64,000 nt of DNA, taken from contig JAYMGJ010000370.1 of NCBI GenBank assembly GCA_037178675.1, forward strand, positions 117,638 through 181,637, given 5' to 3'. Position numbers and translations under genes: made by a program. The DNA comes from Scleroderma bovista (taxonomy: Eukaryota; Basidiomycota; Agaricomycetes; Boletales; Sclerodermataceae). Below the pieces are notes generated by a model. That model did no database searches, was not told the DNA's origin, and saw only the letters and a program-made list of their open reading frames with translations. Shown here in pieces: positions 47,501-56,803 of this stretch (positions are counted from its first letter, which is position 1; the number at the start of each line of letters is the position of its first letter).

Positions 47501-50157
47501 ACCTCCGAAATTCAGAGGTACCTCAACTGGAGAAACGAGTAAAGGCTTCGATACCACCCCACTTGTCGTATGCGTGTCGGTTTTGGGCCAACCATTTGCA
47601 GAAAACAAGATTCAATACCAGCCTCGGAGAGGAGATGACAGCATTCTGTGGGAGTGAACATATTCTGTTCTGGATTGAGGCCCTTAGCCTTCTCAAGTCT
47701 CTTGGTACTGCCATCACCTCCTTTGGGGCTGTGGAAAAATGGTCACAGGTAAGCTGACAGGGATATGCTATGCCTGCTTAGGGATCTAACTAAATGATTT
47801 CAGGGCCAAGGGGGATTTGAGCACTTGGGTGCTTTTGCCATTGATGGTGCCAAGTTCATCCAAACATTTGGAGCTGCAATTTCCACAAGTACACCCCATT
47901 TATATCTTTCTGCACTCCCATTCTCTCCTGCAAAATCATTGATGTCAACCCATTTTATTCACAAGTTTGCAAACCTGCCCCAGGTTGCATCTGGTCAGCA
48001 ACAAGATTGGTCAATGCAACAAGTGCTGAGAGGACATGTTGAGCCTGTTGCATCAGTAGCTTTCTCTCCTGATGGGAAGCTGATTGTGTCTGGTTCATGG
48101 GATAAGACCATTTGTATTTGGGATGCACATGCTGGGACTAAGATTGGAGGTTCCTTGAAGGGGCATACTTTGTCTGTCCTTGCAGTTGCCTTTTCACCTG
48201 ATGGCAAGTGGATTGTGTCAGGCTCAGAGGATAAGAGGATTTGCATTTGGGAAACACATAGTGGTTCTCAGATCCATTGCATTGAAGGACACAGTAGTAA
48301 TGTCAAAGCAGTTGCCTTTTCTCCTGATGGAAAGTGGATTGTGTCAGGGTCAAATGATGAGACTGTGTGTATCTGGGATGCACATACAGGTTCTCAGAAG
48401 CACTGTATTCAGGGGCACACTGCAGCTGTTAATTCAGTTGCCTTCTCACCTGATGGCAAATATATTGTGTCAGGTTCATTGGACACAACTGTGTGCCTAT
48501 GGGATGCACATACTGGGTCCCAAATACATGTCATGCAAGGTCATGATAATTATGTCTACTCAGTTGCTTTCTCCCCTGATGGCAAGCAGATTGTCTCAGC
48601 TTCAAGGGATTCAACCATTTGCCTTTGGGATGTGCACTCAGGATCTCAGAAGGGTAAACCCTTCAAAGGCCACATATATGGTGTTTGCTCAGTTGCATTC
48701 TCTCCTGATGGCATGTGGATTGTGTCAGGTGCAATGGATGATACCATTTGCCTTTGGAATACCCATTCTGGCTCTCAGGTCTGTCAGGTGAAAGGACACA
48801 AAAGCACTGTTTTATCAGTGTCCTTTTCTCCTGATAGTAGATGGATTACATCAGGCTCAGGAGACAACACTGTCTGTCTTTGGGATGCTCATGCTATCCT
48901 TCATGTGGATACTCCTTCTAATGGTGATATTGATATCATCTCAGCAGCTCTCTCTCCTGATGGCAAATGCATTGTATCTGGCTCAGAAGATGGCCTTGTT
49001 CATCTTTGGGATGCAAATTCTGGTTTGAAAATAGGTGGACCATTTGAAGGGCACACTGATGCAGTGGGGGCAGTTGGATTTTCTTCTGATGGCAAGTGGA
49101 TTGTGTCAGGCTCAGAGGATACAAACATTTGCATTTGGGATGTAAATTCTGACTCTCAAATACATCTCATCCAAGGACATACTAAAGGGGTCTGCACAGT
49201 TGCCTTCTCAGTTAATGCAAAGTGGGTTGCTTCTGGTTCAGATGATGCAACTATATGTCTTTGGGATGCACAAGATGGGACACAGAGGCACATCCTTTCA
49301 GGGCATACAGGACGTGTCAATTCAGTTACTTTTTCTCCTGATGGGAAGTGGGTTATATCAGGATCAGATGACAAAACAATCTGCCTTTGGGATGTAGATT
49401 CTGGCTCTCAAGTTGGGAGTCCCTTTAAAGGTCACACTGCAGAAGTTTGGTCAGTTGCCTTCTCTCCTGATGGCAGGCACATCGTTTCAGGATCAAAGGA
49501 TTGCACTGTCTGTCTCTGGGATGCACATGCTGGGACACAGATAGGTGGACCACTTAGAGGGCACATCCAGGATGTTACTGCAGTTTCCTTTTCTCTTGAT
49601 GGAAAGATGATTGTATCAGGTTCTCATGACTGCACCATCTGTCTTTGGGATCCATACACTGGGGTCCAGATTGGTTGTTCACTTCAAGGTCATGCTGGTG
49701 GTGTTGTTCTAGTTGCATTCTCTTCAGATGGCAGTCAGCTTGTCTCATGTTCACTGGATAAAACAATTCGTCTCTGGAATATTGGCAACCATGATGGTAA
49801 GTAAACTAATTCTTTTCAGATCTCAGTGAAACATGTACTTATTCTAATTTAGATAACCTGAAGGTCTTGATATGCTTCTCATCCACAGCTGACCATGCCT
49901 TGTGCAATGTGGAGCAGCTATTTGAAAGAATGAAGCTTGACTCTAAATCACAGGACTACAGAGATTTGATCAAACTGAACCATGATGGTTGGGTTGTTGG
50001 ATCAGGTGGCCAATTACTATTTTGGATACCAGCCTTTTACCATGGAAAGCTCTACTCTCCCAGAAACACACTAGTGATACCAAGAGGTGGTCTAGAGCTC
50101 AATCTAAGTAAGATGGTGCATGGAGATATGTGGAAAAAGTGTTACTTTAGCAAGTAG
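44592..50157 (+). CDS. NACHT-WD40 STAND protein (fungal NLR-like)
   Basis: Predicted intracellular receptor of the STAND class, like fungal NLRs implicated in non-self recognition. Twelve exons: 44592-44687, 44760-44840, 44891-44965, 45021-45059, 45116-45232, 45283-45480, 45528-45578, 45632-45827, 45882-46163, 46220-47748, 47804-49796, 49853-50157; 1653 residues. Disordered N-terminus, helical region with LQPLKMFNAVVTSIAGVHPYAKMA (~170-320), seven 7-residue repeats (~324-372), then NACHT. Walker A is GQAGTGKSAIAH (~432), Walker B TVVVIDGLDES (~533), and LLTSRP follows. WD40 repeats span ~962-1550, then a C-terminal cap with WVVGSGGQLLFWIP and LVIPRGG typical of basidiomycete NACHT-WD proteins. 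Start is uncertain; ATG at 44507 in another frame would need an extra intron. No pore-forming or enzymatic effector domain was recognised at the N-terminus. Confidence 0.85.
45992..46138 (+). repeat. Seven tandem 21-bp units encoding a His-rich heptad
   Basis: Within exon 9 of the NACHT gene, seven 21-bp units encode variants of T-H-x-x-V-H-E (units such as THAVMHE, TQTTVHE, THTAVHE, TRATVHK). DNA units share the core gtgcacgaaac. Spacing of seven suggests a helical or coiled rod linking the N-terminal domain to NACHT. Confidence 0.9.
48024..49790 (+). repeat. Fourteen WD40 repeats (about 126-129 bp each)
   Basis: Translation gives 14 units of the form GH..V.SVAFSPDGK.IVSGS.D.TICLWD, enough for two seven-bladed propellers. 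Units 2 and 9, seven apart, share about 36 identical bases. Unit 8 has lost the GH (SNGDIDI) and unit 10 the SPDG turn (SVNA). Confidence 0.92.
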
Positions 50158-50839
50158 TGATATTTCTATACTTGTATACAAAATATGTACAACTTGTGAC
50201 TGATTTGCATGAGTCCATCCCATCTTCTAAATAACATTTCAAAATGATGTTATCCATGTCAGGATCTGACAGTTTGATGTTAATGGAATGGTACCTAGTA
50301 GTATGGTGTCATTCACCTCAAGGCCACTATTTTTGTCTCACAAAAAAGTCCAATTAAAGTCAATTGGAAGGTCAAAATCTTCAAGTGTGAAGTCATCAAA
50401 AAATTCATACATTACTATTTTTGTACTATTTCTCAACTATTTACACTATTTTTCTGACTATTTCTACTTGACTTGTCATTATCCACCACTTTCTTAGCAC
50501 TTATTTTCACTATTCCAGACTTTTCTCTCACACATCCATAGGTAAACCATCCTTATATAAAATAAAGGCCAAAACAACTGACTGGGCATGTAAAATATCA
50601 TATATTTGGTTATCATACATAAAGTGGAATGGAAAGGGGAAAAAGCAAGGCTTTGATCCTAGGGATGAACATGTGTGAAAAAATAATCACATGCTATCAC
50701 TACAGAAACACTGATGCCAAGTTGGGCCCATCAGGAAAAACTGGTAATGCCATATATCAATATATATCACTATATATCACTATTATTTCCCTTTGTCACA
50801 CAAAGTGCAATAATTGCATTATGGCATCTATACTATACC
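50158..50839. other. AT-rich spacer between NLR gene and LTR element
   Basis: 682 bp, clearly AT-rich, with short tandem atatatcact motifs near 50755-50785. No gene. Its last five bases (atacc, 50835-50839) are the left target-site duplication. Confidence 0.6.
50835..50839. repeat. Target-site duplication, left copy (ATACC)
   Basis: atacc directly before the 5' LTR equals atacc directly after the 3' LTR (57175-57179); a 5-bp duplication is the size expected for Ty3/gypsy integrases. Confidence 0.85.
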
Positions 50840-51210
50840 TGTTACGGTCCGACCTTTTATCTTATCTAATCTACGATTAGATAGCGTTTATCTTATCTTA
50901 GTGTACAGCCTCTATCTTATCTACCAAGTCTAGACCTGTACCTCGTGCTGTACACGCTGCCACCCTTGACATCATTACGCATAGCCTTAGCTCCACAGTG
51001 ATGTCATTACATAGCCTTTTACCTGCACGTAGCCTCATGGATAGCCTCGCGTAGCCCTCGTGTCTAGTAGTATATATACCGTGCAATCCAGCACCCAGAG
51101 GCTCCCCATTCGAGCTCATCTTGGGTTATTGCTCTAGATCCTCGCGTCCTATTTCCTCTCAGAGTCTCGCGTGTAGTTGGGTCTTAGGTGTTCTGCCTAG
51201 GGTCATCTCA
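50840..51210 (+). repeat. 5' LTR (371 bp)
   Basis: TGTTACGG...GGTCATCTCA; identical to the 3' LTR except C at 51064 (A at 57028). Contains a TATA box (tatatatacc, 51071-51080) and, 37 bp on, attcgagctca (51108-51118), complementary to the primer site. A 9-bp inverted repeat tatctaatc/gattagata with a 3-nt gap lies at 50863-50883. Confidence 0.96.
51108..51118 (+). promoter_or_regulatory. Predicted transcript 5' end acting as self-primer
   Basis: attcgagctca is the exact reverse complement of the primer-binding site at 51213-51223 and sits where transcription should start after the TATA box. In Tf1-type elements the first 11 nt of the RNA prime reverse transcription in this way. Start site is inferred. 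Confidence 0.65.
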
Positions 51211-51212
51211 CC

Positions 51213-51223
51213 TGAGCTCGAAT
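51213..51223 (+). promoter_or_regulatory. Primer-binding site, self-priming type
   Basis: tgagctcgaat begins 2 bp after the 5' LTR and pairs over 11 bases with the LTR segment 51108-51118. No tRNA 3'-end complement was needed to explain it. Confidence 0.7.
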
Positions 51224-52020
51224 CTATACATCTTACTCGCTCTACTACGCGCTCTCCTAGCCTTATAAGGAAACTATACCCGGACTCCAGGGTTAAGGAG
51301 CTTCACCTTCATACCTTCTGTTTCGTTCACGGCCAGCCTTTAGTGCCGTTCCCGTAGTGCTTCGGCATTGGGAGTTTCTAGCACCGTTACCTTTACGTAC
51401 TGTACACCAGCCCAGGGTCGTGCCTGGTGTCTGAAGGTCGGCGCCCGTTCAAGAGAGGTTCGCAGCCTCAAGGCGATTGAGACATACATACTCCGTAGTT
51501 CCTGCGTCCGTGCAGAGGTAGACCTTGTGATCTGCAGCCGCTAGCCGTTTGTTCTTTGCATAGCTGTGCCACTGCCCTGACCCGGCGAGCGCGACAGGCG
51601 AACAAAGTCTTACGCTTAGTTTAGCGGGACAACTGTGGGGATCTAGTCCCAAAGTAACCTTACTCCTACGTCACCCCTTACGTTACCACCATACCTTATC
51701 AGTTCCCTCGTCACCTCGTCGAAGCGCAACAGGAGCGCTTGGCGATCATTTACGGTCCTCGCCCTGACACCCTTGTCAAAGTACAAGAAAGGGAGTCAGC
51801 GATCGAAGAAGAGTTTCAGTTTACCAACGCCGTTGCCGCCTACAGTCGCCTTGTCAGCGACTTCGAAATCCAAGTCCTCCTCGGCTTCCACCGTTCCCTT
51901 CCTGTCGCGCCCCTGCCAGACCTCCCGCTCGCTCGCCGCCGCACGTTCCGGTCTTCCCGTCTCCGACCGGTTAAACAAAGACCTACCCCCTATTCCCGCC
52001 TCCACCCCTATTAGGTCCTC
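51224..52020 (+). other. Retrotransposon leader with an upstream open frame
   Basis: About 800 bp between the primer site and the Gag ATG. From about 51700 a frame identical to that of Gag stays open and reads like protein (EEEFQFTNAVAAYSRLVSDF, LLGFHRSLPVAPLPDLPLA). It stops at TAG 52012-52014, two codons before Gag's ATG. No ATG was seen in it. It could be a remnant of a longer Gag, a spliced exon or untranslated leader. Confidence 0.5.
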
Positions 52021-53019
52021 ATGGCAGACCTTAACCAGCTCCTCGGACAGCTTGTCCAGGGGCAAATTGACCTCCAAGCACATATCGCGGCCCTTGCGGC
52101 TGCACAGCCTCACCCTGCACCGCCGCCGCGCAAGAAGGTGGTCGCGGATCCCGGGAGTTACGATGGCTCCCCTCAGAAGTTCCACGAATGGTGGTCTAAG
52201 ATCAAGATTTGGTTACAGATCGCGATGGAGGGGACAAATGACGCCCAGGTTACCGCCGCAGTTCTCTCCCGGCTCACTGGCCCGAAAGCTGGTCGGTGGG
52301 CTCAGGTCCGTCTGGATAGCTGCATGGCAGCAGCCCAGGCCCAGGCCAACGCTCCGCCCGTCCCAGCTGGACAGCTCCCGCCCCCCCCGGCCTGGCCCGC
52401 CTGGGATGACTTCGCAGAGGAGATAGAAAGGTTCTTTCTCCCTGGGAACAACGCCGAGTGGGCACGTGCCCAACTTCTCCGCCTTAGGCAAGGCCCGAGG
52501 CAGAGAATTGACGACTTCTTAGCGCAGTTCGAAGCGCTCAAGAACCAAGGGGGCTGTGGAGATGAATACGCCCGTGATCTGCTCGAACGCGCGCTCCAGA
52601 GGAAACTCTTGGAGCAAATCTACATACAGGGAATGCGACGAGACACCTACGAGCGACTCGCAAACTCTGCTCGTGCGATGGGAAGAGCCCAGGAACTCTT
52701 CCTCATCAACCTCCAAGGGCAAGGCTCTGCCCGGTATTACCAGAGCCAATCATATTCGTCTTCAACCGCATCGGGGAGTGGTGTCCCGATGGACATAGGT
52801 GCCGTTGAAGTGAACCAGCAAAGGGGTAAAGGGCCCCAATGCTACAATTGCCAATTATTTGGCCACATTGCACGAGAGTGCACAAAGCCGCGCCGCCCTC
52901 GTCGTGGGCAACCACAAGCACGGGCAACGCAAGCCCAGCCGGAAGATGACCGGCTAAATGCGGTGAGAGGAATGACGTTTGCAGAAATGCAGGCGTTTTT
53001 CAGAGATTTAAAAGATTAG
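52021..53019 (+). CDS. gag: Retrotransposon Gag (capsid and zinc-knuckle nucleocapsid)
   Basis: 332 residues from ATG 52021 to TAG 53017-53019. Coiled N-terminus (LNQLLGQLVQGQIDLQ), capsid-like region with YDGSPQKFHEWWSKIKIWL and ARAQLLRLRQGPRQRIDDFL typical of Ty3/gypsy Gag. A CCHC knuckle, CYNCQLFGHIAREC, is near residue 275, followed by an Arg/Gln-rich tail. Forms virus-like particles and packages the RNA. The stop codon overlaps the start of the pol frame, and Pol is probably made by frameshifting just before it. Confidence 0.95.
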   Translation: MADLNQLLGQLVQGQIDLQAHIAALAAAQPHPAPPPRKKVVADPGSYDGSPQKFHEWWSKIKIWLQIAMEGTNDAQVTAAVLSRLTGPKAGRWAQVRLDSCMAAAQAQANAPPVPAGQLPPPPAWPAWDDFAEEIERFFLPGNNAEWARAQLLRLRQGPRQRIDDFLAQFEALKNQGGCGDEYARDLLERALQRKLLEQIYIQGMRRDTYERLANSARAMGRAQELFLINLQGQGSARYYQSQSYSSSTASGSGVPMDIGAVEVNQQRGKGPQCYNCQLFGHIARECTKPRRPRRGQPQARATQAQPEDDRLNAVRGMTFAEMQAFFRDLKD

Positions 53020-53049
53020 TGAGTGAGGATAAAACGGGCATCCTCGCTC
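53007..53049 (+). promoter_or_regulatory. Predicted -1 ribosomal frameshift signal (slippery T_TTA_AAA plus hairpin)
   Basis: In the gag frame codons read tta aaa gat tag. The heptamer tttaaaa (53007-53013) fits X XXY YYZ and slipping back one base enters the pol frame, which is open from 52950. After a 7-nt spacer, gagtgaggat (53021-53030) can pair with atcctcgctc (53040-53049) around a 9-nt loop: a 10-bp stem with one G-U. Confidence 0.7.
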
Positions 53050-56000
53050 TCGAGTCTTCATTGGACTTAGCTGTACGTATTCTGGACTATAGACTCTCTC
53101 GTGCTACTACTCCTGCAGTGCAGGAAATATTTAAATACCGCATTGCTTTGTTACGTACAAAAATAGCGAAAACCCACAAAAAAGTGTCTTCGGTAGTTTC
53201 TCCTGTTTCTGTTTCTCCTTCTCGCTACTCTGTGTTGTCTGTTGATACTATGGACTGTGACTCGGACTATACTGCACCTTCTAAGGGGGTCCCTGCAAAG
53301 GGCTCGGCGCCGGAAGTAAAATCGAGCGTGCTTAATTCCCGATCGAATAAAAATATTTCTTCTCCTTCTTTGGCATCTAAGGAACCGGAAAGTCCCGCCG
53401 GCAACTTGGAAGTTCTCATGGACTTACGAAGGTCCTTCACAATGGAACGTGAAGTGACGGTACCGGTCTGCATCCGCGGACCGCTTAATACTATTAAAGT
53501 AGACGCTCTGCTAGACAGTGGCGCTACTGGTTGTTTTGTTGACAAGAGCTGGGCTCTTGATCGACGACTTCAGTTATCTAAGCTGGTGAAACCCGTCCCT
53601 GTGCTTAATGTAGATGGCACTAGGAATCAGGAGGGTGACATCACGCATTATGTATTGTTGACAGTCGGTATTGGGAAACATGCTGAAAAGCTGTGGTGTG
53701 CCGTCACGTGCCTTGGAAAAGTGCCGCTTATCCTTGGCCACACCTGGCTTCAGAAGCACAACCCCGATATAGATTGGGTAACAGGCAAAGTTAATTTAAC
53801 TAGGTGCCCTCCAGAGTGCAAGTCGCTTTTGGAAACACGCTTTGCTAAGTTGTTACGAGAAAATGAATCTCAGGAAACTTGGGTACAAGCTTTGAAAGCT
53901 CATGAATCAAAGGTCACTATCGATGAGTCGACCCTAGAGGAAGCTCAGAAGCAGGTCCCTAAAGAGTACTGGGAATTCTTAGATGTGTTTAGTAAAAAGT
54001 CGTCAGAGCGCATGCCGCTAAGAAAACCTTGGGATCATGGAATTGATCTGAAAGAAGATTTCCCGCCCAAAAAGGGAAGACTTATCCCGCTCTCTGTTGA
54101 TGAACAAAAAGAAGTCGAATCGTTCCTTGATGATCAACTTGCTAAAGGATACATTCGGCCTTCTATTAGTCAGCAGACGTCACCGGTCTTCTTTATCCCG
54201 AAAAAGGACGGCAAGAAGCGCATGGTACAGGATTACCGTTACGTAAACGACTGGACGGTTAAAAATAACTATCCGCTACCGCTTATCTCTCAGCTTGTTG
54301 ACAAGCTTAAGGGTTGTAAACTCTTCACGAAAATGGACCTTCGGTGGGGTTATAACAATGTGAGGATTCGCGAAGGCGATGAGTGGAAAGCTGCGTTTGT
54401 AACGCACAAAGGGGCTTTCGAGCCATTAGTTATGTATTTCGGTCTCTGCAATTCACCTGCGACATTCCAGAAGATGATGAATGAAATCTTCCACGATATG
54501 TCGGATGTATGCGTGGTGTATATTGACGACCTTATGATATTTACGGACACAGACGATCAGGAAAAGCACGATAGAATTGTGCTGGAAGTTTTGAAACGTT
54601 TACGTGATAACGACTTGTTTGTCAAACCTGAGAAGTGTCGCTTCAGAGTCACCGAAGTCGACTTCCTCGGTATGATCGTGTCACGTGAGGGTATCAAAAT
54701 GGACCCTGAGAAAGTTAATGCTATTTTGAAATGGCCTGAGCCAACGAACGTAAAGCAGGTTCGCGCGTTCTTAGGTCTCGGCAATTTCTATAGACGCTTC
54801 ATTAAAGATTATGCAATCATGGCTAGACCCATGACGGACCTTACGTGTAAAGATATAGTATTTAACTTTGGAGAGAAGGAACGCGCTGCGTTTGAAGCTT
54901 TAAAAGCTGCCTTTACTCGTGCTCCGGTACTTCAGTACCCCGACCAGGACCGCGAATTCCGCCTCGAAACCGATGCGTCTGAGTTCGCCGTCGGGGGAGT
55001 GATATCCGTGAAGTGCGAAGACGGCGAATTCAGACCCGTCGCGTACATGTCACATTCCATGACACCTCCAGAACGAAATTATCCTATTCACGATAAAGAG
55101 ATGCTGGCCATCATAAAAGCAACTGAGGCCTGGCGCCATTATCTCGAGGCCACTCCTTATGCCTTTGAAATCTACACGGACCATCATAATTTAACGTACT
55201 TCACCAAGTCACAGAACTTGTCAAAGCGCCAAGCGCGCTGGCAGATGTGGATGACGCGGTTTAACTATTCGCTTATCTATAAAAAGGGAACCCAGATGCA
55301 CGTTGCAGATCCGCTTAGCAGGCGGTCGGACCATTACGTATCTAGTTCCGATGACAACAAGGACCAGGTCCTGTTGAACCCGGTATCTATTAAACTGATC
55401 GACGTCACTGATCAGTCTTACGAAGAACGACAGTCGCTCATTACGAACTTTCACGACACTCCTGTTGCTGGTCATAAAGGAGTAAAAGCTACATATAACG
55501 CGCTCAGGAAGCATTATTCTTGGAAAGGGATGAAAGAACAGATTCAAACCTACGTAAAGCACTGTCAAAAGTGCCAACAGTCCAAGGTGTCGAATCAAAA
55601 GACTTCTGGAAGTCTTATCCCTCTCCCTACCCCTAGCGGCCCGTGGCTTGATGTCACTATGGACTTTACCGAGATGCCGGAATCCCTCGGTTACAATTAT
55701 ATATTAGTCGTGGTTGATCGGTTCTCCAAGGAGGTCGTGTTTGTACCTTGCACTAAGGAAGAAACCGCCTTGTCAACCGCGGAGTTATTTAGAGATCATG
55801 TCTGGTGTCAGCATGGACTCCCGTCTTCCGTTGTGTCAGACCGCGGATCGGTCTTTGCAAGCAACTTCCTGGGGGAGTTGTACAGACTCTTAGGTATTAA
55901 AAGGAAGATGTCTACGGCATTTCACCCTCAGACCGATGGTCAAACGGAGCGGTTGAACCGCGAAATTAATCAGTATCTCCGAACCTACGTCAACGATCGT

Positions 56001-56792
56001 CAGAACGAATGGGCCAAATGGATCAAGATTGCCCAGTTCGTTTGGAACAACACGGTCTCGGAGGTGACCACTGATTCACCGTTTGGAATTACCCGGAGTT
56101 ATTCCCCTCGTATGGGTGTTGAGCCGGTCGACACAGTAGCCCCAGCGGCTAAAGACTTTGCCGCCATATTTAATAAAGTTGTTGAGTCTTCTGAGAAGGC
56201 AAAACGTAATATGAAGCTTCAGGCGGATAAGCATAGAAATCCCGCCCCGGACTATGTTGTAGGCCAACAAGTTTGGCTTTCTACAGATAACCTTCGTATG
56301 CTAAATCGTGCTTCTAAGAAGCTTACGGAAAAGTGGATTGGTCCCTATGAGGTCACTCGTGTAACCCCGAATGCGGTCGAGCTTAAGCTCCCGAAAACTC
56401 TTCGGATTCACCCAGTTGTGAATGTTTCTCGAGTTAAACCTTATTTAGGTCCTCTTCCCGGCCAACCCGTGTCTCGGCCTGGTCCGATACATGTCTCTGA
56501 AGAACGCGATGAAGAGTACGAAGTGGACTATATCGTAGCCTCTCGTATTTATAAAAGACAGCTCCAGTATTTGGTACACTGGAAAGGGTACGAAGAACAT
56601 GAGAGAACATGGGAACCCTCGTCGAATTTAAAGAATTCTCCTCTGATAGTCGAGCGCTTTTACCGAGAAAACCCCTCTGCTCCTCGGAAGCTTCGTATGG
56701 CCCGAACGGACTTTGACTCGTTATTTAGTCGTATCCCCGAAAACCTCACGGTTTGCGACGCTCAGTTCTGCAGTCTGGAATCCTGCACCTGA
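53019..56792 (+). CDS. pol: Retrotransposon Pol (PR-RT-RNaseH-IN with chromodomain)
   Basis: About 1257 residues with no obvious own ATG at the start; likely expressed as Gag-Pol by a -1 shift. Aspartic protease: LLDSGATGCFVD (~165). Reverse transcriptase: KKDGKKRMVQDYRYVN, FTKMDLRWGYNN, YFGLCNSPATFQKMM and the catalytic YIDD. RNase H: LETDASEFAVGGVI. Integrase: H-x4-H with CQKCQQ zinc site, then catalytic core DVTMDF, VVSDRGSVFAS and HPQTDGQTERLNREI. C-terminal chromodomain: VDYIVASRIYKRQLQYLVHW then W-EPSSNL. All catalytic motifs look intact. Confidence 0.96.
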   Translation: MSEDKTGILALESSLDLAVRILDYRLSRATTPAVQEIFKYRIALLRTKIAKTHKKVSSVVSPVSVSPSRYSVLSVDTMDCDSDYTAPSKGVPAKGSAPEVKSSVLNSRSNKNISSPSLASKEPESPAGNLEVLMDLRRSFTMEREVTVPVCIRGPLNTIKVDALLDSGATGCFVDKSWALDRRLQLSKLVKPVPVLNVDGTRNQEGDITHYVLLTVGIGKHAEKLWCAVTCLGKVPLILGHTWLQKHNPDIDWVTGKVNLTRCPPECKSLLETRFAKLLRENESQETWVQALKAHESKVTIDESTLEEAQKQVPKEYWEFLDVFSKKSSERMPLRKPWDHGIDLKEDFPPKKGRLIPLSVDEQKEVESFLDDQLAKGYIRPSISQQTSPVFFIPKKDGKKRMVQDYRYVNDWTVKNNYPLPLISQLVDKLKGCKLFTKMDLRWGYNNVRIREGDEWKAAFVTHKGAFEPLVMYFGLCNSPATFQKMMNEIFHDMSDVCVVYIDDLMIFTDTDDQEKHDRIVLEVLKRLRDNDLFVKPEKCRFRVTEVDFLGMIVSREGIKMDPEKVNAILKWPEPTNVKQVRAFLGLGNFYRRFIKDYAIMARPMTDLTCKDIVFNFGEKERAAFEALKAAFTRAPVLQYPDQDREFRLETDASEFAVGGVISVKCEDGEFRPVAYMSHSMTPPERNYPIHDKEMLAIIKATEAWRHYLEATPYAFEIYTDHHNLTYFTKSQNLSKRQARWQMWMTRFNYSLIYKKGTQMHVADPLSRRSDHYVSSSDDNKDQVLLNPVSIKLIDVTDQSYEERQSLITNFHDTPVAGHKGVKATYNALRKHYSWKGMKEQIQTYVKHCQKCQQSKVSNQKTSGSLIPLPTPSGPWLDVTMDFTEMPESLGYNYILVVVDRFSKEVVFVPCTKEETALSTAELFRDHVWCQHGLPSSVVSDRGSVFASNFLGELYRLLGIKRKMSTAFHPQTDGQTERLNREINQYLRTYVNDRQNEWAKWIKIAQFVWNNTVSEVTTDSPFGITRSYSPRMGVEPVDTVAPAAKDFAAIFNKVVESSEKAKRNMKLQADKHRNPAPDYVVGQQVWLSTDNLRMLNRASKKLTEKWIGPYEVTRVTPNAVELKLPKTLRIHPVVNVSRVKPYLGPLPGQPVSRPGPIHVSEERDEEYEVDYIVASRIYKRQLQYLVHWKGYEEHERTWEPSSNLKNSPLIVERFYRENPSAPRKLRMARTDFDSLFSRIPENLTVCDAQFCSLESCT

Positions 56793-56803
56793 GGGGGGAG
56801 TAG
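56793..56803 (+). other. Polypurine tract
   Basis: ggggggagtag between the Pol stop codon and the 3' LTR; the purine run is the expected plus-strand primer. Confidence 0.75.

Noticed and set aside
47995..49766. Minus-strand ORFs opposite the WD40 region
   Set aside because: Periodic antisense shadows of the WD40 repeats.
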